From contig NZ_JAFIEU010000011.1 in the NCBI RefSeq assembly GCF_020832325.1, positions 56,813-120,812 on the forward strand: a stretch of 64,000 nucleotides of DNA. The letters run 5' to 3'. Within the stretch, counting starts at the first letter, position 1; every line of letters begins with the position of its first letter. Origin of the DNA: Lunatimonas sp. Lineage in GTDB: Bacteria; Bacteroidota; Bacteroidia; Cytophagales; Cyclobacteriaceae. The notes under the pieces were generated by a model. The model was not told the origin of the DNA, did not search any database, and saw only the letters and a program-made list of their open reading frames with translations. Position numbers and translations under genes: made by a program. Below are positions 54,526 to 62,192 of the stretch, piece after piece.

Positions 54526-54627
54526 GTGTCTATAATTGATTTTTAGCGGTCACATGGGATCTCGCATGTTAGATAGTCATCCCAGTGTGACGGCTACGTC
54601 ATGCTCGATTTCATGTGTCTATAATTG
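54519..54627. repeat. 20-bp direct repeat flanking an imperfect hairpin, between SDR and FAH genes
   Basis: ATTTCATGTGTCTATAATTG occurs at 54519-54538 and again, identically, at 54608-54627. The first copy holds the FAH start codon and its leader (minus strand); the second copy recreates the same leader and ATG but reads into a stop after five codons. Between them GTCACATGGGAT (54549-54560) pairs with ATCCCAGTGTGAC (54579-54591), leaving an 18-base loop. It may be a small duplication or a MITE-like insertion. Confidence 0.7.
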
Positions 54628-54630
54628 TTT

Positions 54631-55389
54631 TTACATTTTCAAATGGGAAAAACCTCCATCCACCAAGTAATCTGCACCGGTTAGAAAAGAAGCCTCATCG
54701 GAAGCCAGGTAAAAGGCCATGTTAGCCACTTCAGCGGGACTTCCCATCCTGCCAATGGGCTGTGTGGCTGCCAACTGGTCAAAAACTTCCTGTTCTCTAC
54801 CCGGGTAATTCTTGGCCAAGTACCCGTCCACAAAGGGGGTATGTACCCTAGCAGGGGATATGGCATTTACTCGAATGTTGAACTGCACATAGTCTCTGGC
54901 CATGGATAGGGTCATGGTGCGCACAGCTCCTTTGGTCATGGAGTAGGCAAAGCGATCTGCAATACCAACCGTAGCCGCCACAGAAGCCATATTGATGATC
55001 GCACCGCCACCTTGCTCCTTCATATGGCCAATGACCGCAAGTGAGCAATTATAGACCCCCTTTATGTTCACGCTATACAGCCGGTCCAACTCGCTTTCCA
55101 CCGTCTGTTCCAAGTTTCCGACATGCGATACACCCGCATTGTTTACAAGCACATGTATCTCCCCCTCGATAGCGGCTATCACTTGTTTCACCTGTTCCTG
55201 GGAGGATACATCTGTCTCCAAAAATTTCACCGAATACCCTTCTTCTTGAAGAGACGCGGCTACTTTTTCCCCATTTTCTTTGTTGAAATCTAGTACATAG
55301 ACCTGGTCCCCTGCTTGCGCAAATCGACGGGATATGGCGAGACCTATTCCGCTGGCGCCACCTGTAACCAGCACGTTTCGTTTACTCAT
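54631..55389 (-). CDS. Short-chain dehydrogenase/reductase
   Basis: 252 residues from MSKRNVLVTGGASGIGLA (an upstream in-frame start at 55455 adds 22 unrelated residues). SDR motifs: TGGASGIG cofactor loop, VLVNNAG, Ser in NMASVAAT, and YxxxK in RFAYSMTKGA. Classical NAD(P)-dependent alcohol/ketone oxidoreductase, about 250 residues as expected. In the L-fucose pathway a similar SDR oxidises 2-keto-3-deoxy-L-fuconate, producing the FAH substrate. Located upstream of FAH on the same strand with only a 105-base gap. Confidence 0.92.
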   Translation of the reverse strand: MSKRNVLVTGGASGIGLAISRRFAQAGDQVYVLDFNKENGEKVAASLQEEGYSVKFLETDVSSQEQVKQVIAAIEGEIHVLVNNAGVSHVGNLEQTVESELDRLYSVNIKGVYNCSLAVIGHMKEQGGGAIINMASVAATVGIADRFAYSMTKGAVRTMTLSMARDYVQFNIRVNAISPARVHTPFVDGYLAKNYPGREQEVFDQLAATQPIGRMGSPAEVANMAFYLASDEASFLTGADYLVDGGFSHLKM

Positions 55390-55476
55390 GAATATTGAAG
55401 ATTGCTTATATGGATAAATTGTTGATACACTCGTCCAGGGAATTGTCGGATTCACGAAAGTGTGGTCGACACTCCG

Positions 55477-56355
55477 TTACTTTCCAAGCATGGGAAACAG
55501 CCGCTTGATATCCTCCTCAGAGGGTCTACTTCCGTACTCACACACTTCAAACGCCTCCACATAGGTGGCTTGGGATGCTTTGGCCTTACCATACCATTTC
55601 TCCAACGCAGGGATCAATGCCGTGCTAACGCTCCCCCATCGTTTCTCTCGCAGCCAAGCCTTACGCTCGGCGCTGCCACTGGGTACCTCGTCGGCATAGC
55701 CGCCAATCCAAGGAAGCCACTCGTAAAACTGGGAGACATGTGCATCCATGGCATCGATCTTCTTATCAATGACCGAGGAAATGTCCACCGCGATATCCGG
55801 TGTAAAAGGGTTTGGCTTTTGAAAATTGTCTTGAAAATACAGAAATACGGGATTCTTCCTCAACGGCTCCACATCGGGTGCTACATTGGGTACTCCTACC
55901 ATGTACGCAGCATCTTGCACCAAAATGGCTGTGTACCGGTGGTCCGGATGATAATCGTTGGGTCGGTGCGAAATCACCACATCCGCCTCCCACTCGCGGA
56001 TCAACCGGATGATGTCCAATCGAACCGGCAAAGTAGCTAACAGTTCTCCGTCGTGGTTGTCCAACACATCGTAGGCCACGCCCAATCTACGGGCCACCTC
56101 TTCGGTTTCGGCCTTTCTCCGCTTGGCTAACATGCCACCACCCATCTCCATGTGTCCTGCATCACCATTGGTCACAGACACGAATTTAACCTGATGTCCC
56201 ATTTCTATGAACAGCGCGGCCGTTCCTCCACCCTTGATTTCACAATCATCGGGATGGGCACCGATCATGATGATTTTCAAAGGACCCTGCTGGGCATCAA
56301 TACCTTGGTTGAATAAGCAGGTTAAAACAAGTGAAAGCAGAAGCGTAATTCTCAT
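55477..56355 (-). CDS. Exported PIG-L family deacetylase
   Basis: About 292 residues from MRITLLLSLVLTCLFNQG (an in-frame ATG six codons upstream is possible). Signal peptide, then the zinc motif HPDD in MIGAHPDDCEIKGGGTAA, and later SHRPNDYHPDHRYTA with the third ligand. The family removes N-acetyl groups from N-acetylglucosamine-type sugars; exported ones in Bacteroidota are common in glycan loci. It is the first gene of the operon with SDR, FAH and the kelch-symporter fusion, which suggests deacetylation of an amino sugar outside the cell before uptake. Confidence 0.9.
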   Translation of the reverse strand: MRITLLLSLVLTCLFNQGIDAQQGPLKIIMIGAHPDDCEIKGGGTAALFIEMGHQVKFVSVTNGDAGHMEMGGGMLAKRRKAETEEVARRLGVAYDVLDNHDGELLATLPVRLDIIRLIREWEADVVISHRPNDYHPDHRYTAILVQDAAYMVGVPNVAPDVEPLRKNPVFLYFQDNFQKPNPFTPDIAVDISSVIDKKIDAMDAHVSQFYEWLPWIGGYADEVPSGSAERKAWLREKRWGSVSTALIPALEKWYGKAKASQATYVEAFEVCEYGSRPSEEDIKRLFPMLGK

Positions 56356-56527
56356 CGTTATCATTTGGGTCATTCAAAAGTAGAAAGTGAATATAGTAAT
56401 TTAGGGTAATGATACCAATGTGATCTCCTTTATTGGCCGAAAAGTCGGGCAATTCGATAAAAAAAGATCCGTTTAACGATCTTTTGGAAGATTTCCATAA
56501 ATTTAAGCTATCACTCATTCGTCCGAC

Positions 56528-57619
56528 ATGAACCCTGAATCAGGACTCTCCCAAAAACTCGCGCATGGATTGATTATTCTTACCCTGGGTACGGTGGTCC
56601 TGTGGTACGGCGACTTTATCTTTGTCCCTCTCACATGGGGAATTTTCTTTGCTTTTGCCCTGTATCCTGTGTCCGATTGGCTGGAAAACAGGCGGATTCC
56701 AAGAGGGTTGGCGATCATCCTTACCTTGACACTATTCACGCTCTGCTTTCTAGGGGTCCTAGGCCTGGTAGTCAATCAGATGGTATCCCTGTTAGGAGAT
56801 ATCCCTCAGATCGGCGCCATTTTCTATTCCAAGTTGGCAGAATACCTAGAGGATATTTCTGAATTAACCGGCCTAGACGTAAGTAATTGGAGCGAAACGG
56901 ACCTTGTTAGCCTACTTGTCAACCCCGATAATTTGAACCAAACGATCTTCAATACCGGCAAATCCCTGACCCTGATTGGAATCATCCCCCTCTACATCTT
57001 TCTATTAATCTATTACAAGGACTTTTTCACGGCCTTTCTAATGCAGGCCTCCTCTAGGAGCAATGAAAAAATCATCGCTTGGGCCGAGGACTCTGGCAAA
57101 GTCATCCATCAGTACTTGGTGGGCATGGTGAAGGTCACCCTGATCGTTTCGGTATTGGCCGGGATATACTTTTACCTCATCGGCATCAAGTTCTTTCTGC
57201 TGTTTGCGCTGTTCATTGCCGTGATGAACCTAATCCCCTACATCGGTGTGATCATCAGTTCCGCTCTGGTCATTCTCTATGTTTTCCTGACCACCGACAC
57301 GCTTTTTTACCCCCTCCTGACCCTGCTGGTTCTATGGGGCATCCAATTACTGGAAAACAATCTCATTACACCCGTGGTAGTGGGAGGCAAAGTAAAGGTA
57401 AACGTCCTTGCCGTCGTATTTGCCATTTTACTGGGTGGCGCAATTTGGGGGGTATCAGGAATGATTCTTTCCATTCCGTTGGTAGGCATTCTTAAGATCA
57501 CCTTAGATAGAGTTCCGGGACTACAACCCTACGGCTATTTGCTAGGAGATGAATTCCCAGTTCACGAGAAGAAAGAAAACTTCTTAAAATTATGGAGACG
57601 CCGCTGGGCAAAAAAATAA
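56528..57619 (+). CDS. AI-2E family transporter
   Basis: 363 residues, mostly transmembrane (about seven to eight helices). Family features are LILTLTLFTLCFLGVLGL at the front, LIPYIGVIISSALVIL in the middle, and GIQLLENNLITPVVVGGKVK followed by LLGGAIWGVSGMILSIPLVGILKI. This permease family (PF01594) exports or exchanges small molecules; AI-2 is only one reported substrate and no lux genes are here. It is divergent from the PIG-L operon. The following tRNA-Leu is on the other strand. Confidence 0.92.
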   Translation: MNPESGLSQKLAHGLIILTLGTVVLWYGDFIFVPLTWGIFFAFALYPVSDWLENRRIPRGLAIILTLTLFTLCFLGVLGLVVNQMVSLLGDIPQIGAIFYSKLAEYLEDISELTGLDVSNWSETDLVSLLVNPDNLNQTIFNTGKSLTLIGIIPLYIFLLIYYKDFFTAFLMQASSRSNEKIIAWAEDSGKVIHQYLVGMVKVTLIVSVLAGIYFYLIGIKFFLLFALFIAVMNLIPYIGVIISSALVILYVFLTTDTLFYPLLTLLVLWGIQLLENNLITPVVVGGKVKVNVLAVVFAILLGGAIWGVSGMILSIPLVGILKITLDRVPGLQPYGYLLGDEFPVHEKKENFLKLWRRRWAKK

Positions 57620-57623
57620 AAAG

Positions 57624-57705
57624 TGCGCACGAAAGGATTCGAACCTTCACACCCGAAGGCGCTGCCGCCTGAAGACAGTGCGTCTACCAATTTCGCCACG
57701 TGCGC
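57624..57705 (-). tRNA. tRNA-Leu (CAG)
   Basis: 82-base class II tRNA on the minus strand: acceptor GCGCACG/CGTGCGC with discriminator A, D-arm GCGAAATTGGTAGACGC, anticodon arm CTGTC-TTCAGGC-GGCAG (anticodon CAG), a variable arm with GCCTTCGGGT, and T-arm GAAGG-TTCGAAT-CCTTT. No CCA is encoded. It lies 4 bases after the AI-2E transporter stop. Confidence 0.96.
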
Positions 57706-57808
57706 ATTTTGATCACAAAAGTGGGTAATAAAACGATGATGCGCAAATAAATCTCCTTAAAAACACTGGCTATTTTTATCGCTTTGATATATTCTACTCA
57801 CACTGAGT

Positions 57809-59131
57809 TTAATCCACCCACACACCATTAAGCATCACTTTTTCGACGTTCTCGAGGTTTTTTACGTGTTCCAATGGGTTGCTAGAAAGTAGAACCAAAT
57901 CGGCCTTCTTCCCTGGCTCAATGCTGCCGATTTCCTCCTGCGCTCCCAAAAACCGGGCGTTGCCCCAAGTGGCTGCTCGGATCAAATCAGCCAGCGACAT
58001 GCCGCACGCATGCATCAGCTCCATTTCCCGCTGATAGGCAGATCCATAGGACGCATAAGGTACGTACGAATGAGAACCAACGGTTAGATCCACGCCCTTC
58101 CCATACGCCAACGCGGTAAACTCCATCATCTTTTGAAACCCTAATCCCCGAACTTCATCTTCGGACTCCTCGCCTACCTCGAATACTGCCAGCGTTGGAC
58201 AAAAGAACACCTCCTTCTCTTTCATCAAATCAAAAATCTCCTTTACGGTGTTTCGCTTGTCGCCAAAATCCAACCCACTCCACATTTCGTACCTACCCTC
58301 CCTGCGGGCGTGGTTGTCTGCCAGCACCTTTTGCCGGTACACCTCTGCCTCGATGGGAGAAATCAATGCCAGTCCGAAGGATGTGACATGTTCTATTCCT
58401 GTTACTCCTGCACGAATCACTTCTCTAACGTCACTGATCTCCAAGTGGGCAGTAGAAGGAACGCCGAGCTTTTTGCACTCATCCGCAGCCGCCTGTATCA
58501 AACCCAGCGACATGCGGTAATATATCTTAATGGCACTGGCACCCCGGCCCACCAAATTGCGGACCTGTTGCCTCGCCTCTTCCTCGTCGCGGATGATCAA
58601 GGCATCCTTGGGATGTGCAGGCGGAAACATATCCAAGTGAGGACCGGTCAGGTACAACCTGGGTAGCTGTTCTCCCCTCCTGCGTTCGTTTCCGTAAGCT
58701 TCTATCCACGCGCCCGGGTCCCGTAATGCCGTAATCCCCTTTTTCAAAAAAAGATGCGGCAATCCCCTTAGTTGATCTAGGTGAAAGTGCACATCTATCA
58801 GTCCGGGAATTACATATCGGCCTGCTCCATCCACCACCTCCACCGAGCCCGGAAGCACTTCTGTACCATCCGGAAACACGGATTCAATGAGCCCGTCTCG
58901 TATCCAAATGGTATGGAGAGGTAGCAGATTTCCAGTCCTCACATCCAGCACATGTACATGGGTAATGGCAAGCGAACCCTCACCCATCGGCATCTCGGCT
59001 AGGTTCACGGGCTTAATAAGTACCTTATTACCTTCTTCGACAAGCCCTACTTTTGTACCACAGCCACCAAACAACCAGCTAATTATCAGAAGTACAGGGA
59101 TTTTAACGAGCAATGGTATGCGAAGGTCCAT
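57809..59131 (-). CDS. Amidohydrolase-family lipoprotein
   Basis: 440 residues from MDLRIPLLVKIPVLLI (the frame opens 17 codons earlier). Lipobox LFGGC near residue 24. The amidohydrolase set is present: VIPGLIDVHFHLDQL (HxH), a candidate carboxylated lysine in ASAIKIYYRM, STAHLEISDVREV, HVTSFGL, and late IEPGKKADLVLLSSNPL. Members hydrolyse C-N bonds (imidazolonepropionase, dipeptidase and prolidase-like branches). Exported and lipid anchored, so it probably acts on periplasmic peptides or amides. Downstream of patatin in the same direction. Confidence 0.9.
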   Translation of the reverse strand: MDLRIPLLVKIPVLLIISWLFGGCGTKVGLVEEGNKVLIKPVNLAEMPMGEGSLAITHVHVLDVRTGNLLPLHTIWIRDGLIESVFPDGTEVLPGSVEVVDGAGRYVIPGLIDVHFHLDQLRGLPHLFLKKGITALRDPGAWIEAYGNERRRGEQLPRLYLTGPHLDMFPPAHPKDALIIRDEEEARQQVRNLVGRGASAIKIYYRMSLGLIQAAADECKKLGVPSTAHLEISDVREVIRAGVTGIEHVTSFGLALISPIEAEVYRQKVLADNHARREGRYEMWSGLDFGDKRNTVKEIFDLMKEKEVFFCPTLAVFEVGEESEDEVRGLGFQKMMEFTALAYGKGVDLTVGSHSYVPYASYGSAYQREMELMHACGMSLADLIRAATWGNARFLGAQEEIGSIEPGKKADLVLLSSNPLEHVKNLENVEKVMLNGVWVD

Positions 59132-59157
59132 AGATTTTTTTTTAGAACGGATTCTTA

Positions 59158-60063
59158 TCAGCCCACCTCCAGGCACTTGCACACAGGATTATGAGCTTCT
59201 GCAAATGCGTAGCCATCCTGCCACCATTGTTTCATTTGCTTTGGGTCAAAAATCAAGGAGTTTTCAGTCAGAACGGTCGGCGGATAGTAAAAATTAAGGT
59301 CTACCTTTCTTCTACCTCCTTCGAGTTTCCCGATCTTAATATCATCAGCCGATATTTGATCCAGCATAAAATCAAAGGTCCGGGTCATCAATTCAAGTGC
59401 GTTTTTCACATTGTCCTTCTTGCCACGGGGCTGATTGGATTTTAGAACAATGACATCGATCTCCTTGGCACCCCGGTAAATGGCCTCAGAAATGGGCACG
59501 ATATCCGCAAAACCACCGTCTGCGTACTGACAACCGTTTTTCTCCAAAAGACTCATAAAAGGAACCAGATTCGATGATGCCCAAATCCACTCACAGAAAT
59601 CCTCGTAGCTATTCTCCTTCAGCGACTTATACTCCACCCGGTTGGTGGTGAGGTTAGAAACCGTCACGTACACATTGGCCTCGTTAGCCTGCATCCGGGC
59701 AAAATCCTCGGGAGTCATGATCTTTTTAATCAACTCGAGTAGGGCCATACTCTCCCCAAACGTCTTTCGACCCTTGATAAACATGCGAACGGTATTCACG
59801 TGGTTGATCTTGATGCGGGGCTCACCGTTTTCCTGAACAATGTAAAACGGCGAAATATCAAAAATCTGGTTTTGCGTCACAGAGGTATAGATCGCTTTAA
59901 TCTTTTCAATCTCACCGATAGATAGCAATGGCACGAGCAAGCTTCCGGTAGAGGTCCCTAAAAAAAGCCGGTAGTCATGCCTACACGCACGTATGAGGAA
60001 TTCGGCGACACCTCCCGCGAATGCGCCCTTGCTTCCACCTCCTGAAATGACGAGTGCCCTCAT
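59158..60063 (-). CDS. Patatin-like phospholipase
   Basis: 301 residues with no signal peptide. Oxyanion loop GGGSKGAFAGG (8-18), nucleophile Ser38 in GTSTGS, and the catalytic Asp in YADGGFADIVP. This is the patatin Ser-Asp dyad. It hydrolyses acyl esters, usually phospholipids or lysophospholipids, in the cytoplasm or at the membrane. The stop lies 26 bases before the amidohydrolase start. A Lys-rich tail and no membrane helix are seen. Confidence 0.93.
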   Translation of the reverse strand: MRALVISGGGSKGAFAGGVAEFLIRACRHDYRLFLGTSTGSLLVPLLSIGEIEKIKAIYTSVTQNQIFDISPFYIVQENGEPRIKINHVNTVRMFIKGRKTFGESMALLELIKKIMTPEDFARMQANEANVYVTVSNLTTNRVEYKSLKENSYEDFCEWIWASSNLVPFMSLLEKNGCQYADGGFADIVPISEAIYRGAKEIDVIVLKSNQPRGKKDNVKNALELMTRTFDFMLDQISADDIKIGKLEGGRRKVDLNFYYPPTVLTENSLIFDPKQMKQWWQDGYAFAEAHNPVCKCLEVG

Positions 60064-60135
60064 AGCTTTTAACCGGTTTTATTATCAACTAAACATAGTA
60101 ATTAAAGCCTTCGTATACAACGATTTCATGTACAT

Positions 60136-61110
60136 TTACTTAACGTGCAATACGCGGTCGGAAATAGCCGGGCGGATGGCCTCACGGTCCGTTTCCGGAA
60201 AACCCAAATCCCAAGGAGAGGGTCCAACATACTCGGATTGCTTGCCATGAATGATAATTTCTCCGTCTGAAGAGATCTCCACCACGGCAAAGAGAGGATC
60301 CCGGTAGGGCGCCGTGTACTTGATCCAACGGAACCCCTCATCTACCTCCTCTGAATATCGGATGTGTTCGTACTCCTCACCCATCCAAAAGTACGCTGCA
60401 CTATTGACATGCACATACCAAATGCCATTGACCTGTCGGGCATCGTCGTAATGAAGGTGTCCGTTGAAACAGGCAATTACCGGGCTCTCCGGCGAAGAAG
60501 CATTGTGGGTCTCCAATATTTGACGGATTTCTTCCCCATTGTGCATGGCTCCGAGCGGCCCAATCGACTGGTGGGAAAAAATCACTACCGGCCCTTGCAC
60601 CCGGGACAACGTTTCCCGAAGCCATGCCTGCTGCTCCGCCCCAATATAGTTTCGGTAACCCTTCTCATCGGGTGTTCGTTTATCGTTGCCGTCCAAAACC
60701 AAAAACTGGAAGCCGTTCTTTTCGAAATGATAATAAGATCGCTCCAGCTTGCGGTGTTCCAATACCTGCTCCAAACCATAGCCTCCGTCCATCTCATGGT
60801 TGCCGATGACGGAATACTTTTCACCTAAGTAACCATCCCAGATGTCATACAGGGATTGGTACTGTGGAGCCGGAGTGACCAAGTCGCCGAGTTCAATCAG
60901 AAAATCTGGCTGAGCAATTTCCATGCTGTCAACGAACGCGCGGATCCGGACTTCCGAGTCGTGCATGGTAGGCAGGTGCACATCGGAGATCAATCCAAAA
61001 CGCACCCGCTGCACCTCCTTTTCCGGCTCACATGAAAAAAAGGACATGGCCAGAACGAGAGAGAGTAAAGCGGCAGAATGCCTCGTATGTGGGGTTATAA
61101 GTGATTTCAT
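60136..61110 (-). CDS. Metallophosphoesterase lipoprotein
   Basis: 324 residues from MKSLITPHTRHSAALLS (frame opens 9 codons earlier). Lipobox FFSC follows a hydrophobic stretch. Calcineurin-like motifs are RFGLISDVHLPT, FLIELGDLVTP, VIGNHEMDGGY, VIFSHQSIG and FNGHLHYDD. Dinuclear metal phosphodiesterase or phosphatase, probably exported (GPI-anchored-like PhoD/3',5'-cAMP-type fold). First gene of a minus-strand unit with patatin and amidohydrolase. Confidence 0.92.
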   Translation of the reverse strand: MKSLITPHTRHSAALLSLVLAMSFFSCEPEKEVQRVRFGLISDVHLPTMHDSEVRIRAFVDSMEIAQPDFLIELGDLVTPAPQYQSLYDIWDGYLGEKYSVIGNHEMDGGYGLEQVLEHRKLERSYYHFEKNGFQFLVLDGNDKRTPDEKGYRNYIGAEQQAWLRETLSRVQGPVVIFSHQSIGPLGAMHNGEEIRQILETHNASSPESPVIACFNGHLHYDDARQVNGIWYVHVNSAAYFWMGEEYEHIRYSEEVDEGFRWIKYTAPYRDPLFAVVEISSDGEIIIHGKQSEYVGPSPWDLGFPETDREAIRPAISDRVLHVK

Positions 61111-61378
61111 TTGCTTAGAATGTTTTTCAAAGGCCATGCACCCGATTTTCTGCGGTCCGAAGATCGCTCTTATGTAGTAAGTGGTCCCTCCGCGAAATGG
61201 CAGAGACCTACCCCAATACCTGTGAAAACGAGATTAGCTAGTCTATGTACGTTGTATTTACCTCAGAGGTGGACGAATATACCCATTTTTCTCCTAAAAT
61301 CTTTCTGATGCCCCCTCACCAGACTCATAGAGCCGATCAATCAAGCATAGATATATTCAATTTGTAAACAGGCGTTTA

Positions 61379-61394
61379 CGTGACATTGGTCACC
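61379..61394 (+). promoter_or_regulatory. Crp/FNR-type operator upstream of peroxiredoxin
   Basis: GTGA at 61380-61383 and TCAC at 61390-61393 with a 6-base spacer match the core of the Crp consensus (TGTGA-N6-TCACA). Its centre is about 40 bases upstream of the predicted start (near 61427), the classic class II activator position. Confidence 0.55.
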
Positions 61395-61415
61395 TGAGGG
61401 GCCACCACTAAGGGG

Positions 61416-61423
61416 TAACTTTG
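61416..61423 (+). promoter_or_regulatory. -7 element of the peroxiredoxin promoter
   Basis: TAACTTTG is an exact TAnnTTTG. No TTTG -33 box is present at 19-21 bases upstream, which fits activation through the adjoining Crp-like site. Leader about 29 bases before the ATG at 61456. Confidence 0.6.
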
Positions 61424-61455
61424 GGTATAAATAAAAATAAAAAACAACAAGTATC

Positions 61456-62100
61456 ATGGAAGATCAAACATATAACATGCCCCGTATTGGAGATATGGCT
61501 CCTGACTTTGAATCAATGACTACCACCGGAAAAATCCGTTTTTCCGACTACATCAAAGACAGCTGGACCATCCTATTTTCACATCCCGCAGACTTTACCC
61601 CGGTATGCACCACCGAAATGAGCGGATTTGCTCTGGAAAAAGACTTCTTTGCCGGTCGACAGACCAAACTGATTGGCTTGAGCATTGACTCCATCCATGC
61701 CCATATTGCTTGGGTTAATAATGTGAAGAAAAACACAGGTGTACTGTTCGAATTTCCCATCATTGCGGATATCGATATGAGCGTATCTAAAAAATATGGC
61801 ATGCTGCAACCTGGAGAAAGCGAAACAGCTGCAGTTAGGGCTGTATTCTTCATAGACCCCAAGGGAAAAATCCGCCTGATCATGTACTATCCGCTAAACG
61901 TGGGAAGAAACATGGACGAAATCAAACGAGCACTTGTGGCCCTACAAACTGCCGATGAACACAAGGTCTCTATGCCATTGGATTGGAGAGAGGGAGACCA
62001 AGTGATTGTATCTCCCCCCAAGACAGTAGCCGAGATGCTGGACCGGGAAGCCAGCGATTACGAAATGGTAGATTTCTACCTTGCAAAAAGATCCCTTTAA
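61456..62100 (+). CDS. 1-Cys peroxiredoxin (Prx6 type)
   Basis: 214 residues. Peroxidatic Cys51 in SHPADFTPVCTTEMSGF (PxxxTxxC). Prx6-branch features are AAVRAVFFIDPKGKIRL and YPLNVGRNMDEIKRAL, together with a longer C-terminal part. No nearby resolving cysteine is evident. It reduces H2O2 and alkyl hydroperoxides in the cytoplasm. Single gene behind a Crp-like operator; the hairpin at 62111 or the IS end lies 11 bases after its stop. Confidence 0.95.
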   Translation: MEDQTYNMPRIGDMAPDFESMTTTGKIRFSDYIKDSWTILFSHPADFTPVCTTEMSGFALEKDFFAGRQTKLIGLSIDSIHAHIAWVNNVKKNTGVLFEFPIIADIDMSVSKKYGMLQPGESETAAVRAVFFIDPKGKIRLIMYYPLNVGRNMDEIKRALVALQTADEHKVSMPLDWREGDQVIVSPPKTVAEMLDREASDYEMVDFYLAKRSL

Positions 62101-62110
62101 CCACGATGGA

Positions 62111-62135
62111 GGGTGTCCGAAAAGTCGAGACACCC
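62111..62135 (+). terminator. Hairpin after peroxiredoxin, possibly the IS left end
   Basis: GGGTGTC / GACACCC arms with an 11-base loop followed by a T-run (TTTTTTATT). It works as a terminator for the peroxiredoxin gene, but the sequence (GGTGTCCGAAAAGTCGAGACACC) also looks like the palindromic ends of IS1182-family elements, so the two may be the same object. Confidence 0.6.
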
Positions 62136-62192
62136 TTTTTTATTGTTGATTTTCTCTAAAATTATTATCTTAGAGTTGTTCAAAATACAACA

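Larger units (their letters stand above)
61111..61455. other. 345-base divergent intergenic region
   Basis: Between the metallophosphoesterase (minus) and peroxiredoxin (plus) starts. It holds the Crp-like site and the -7 box listed separately. No promoter for the minus-strand gene and no ORF were recognised in the rest. Confidence 0.55.

Noticed and set aside
50906..56355. Complete L-fucose degradation pathway
   Set aside because: Only the last two steps have candidate enzymes here; sugar dehydrogenase, lactonase and dehydratase are absent from the window.
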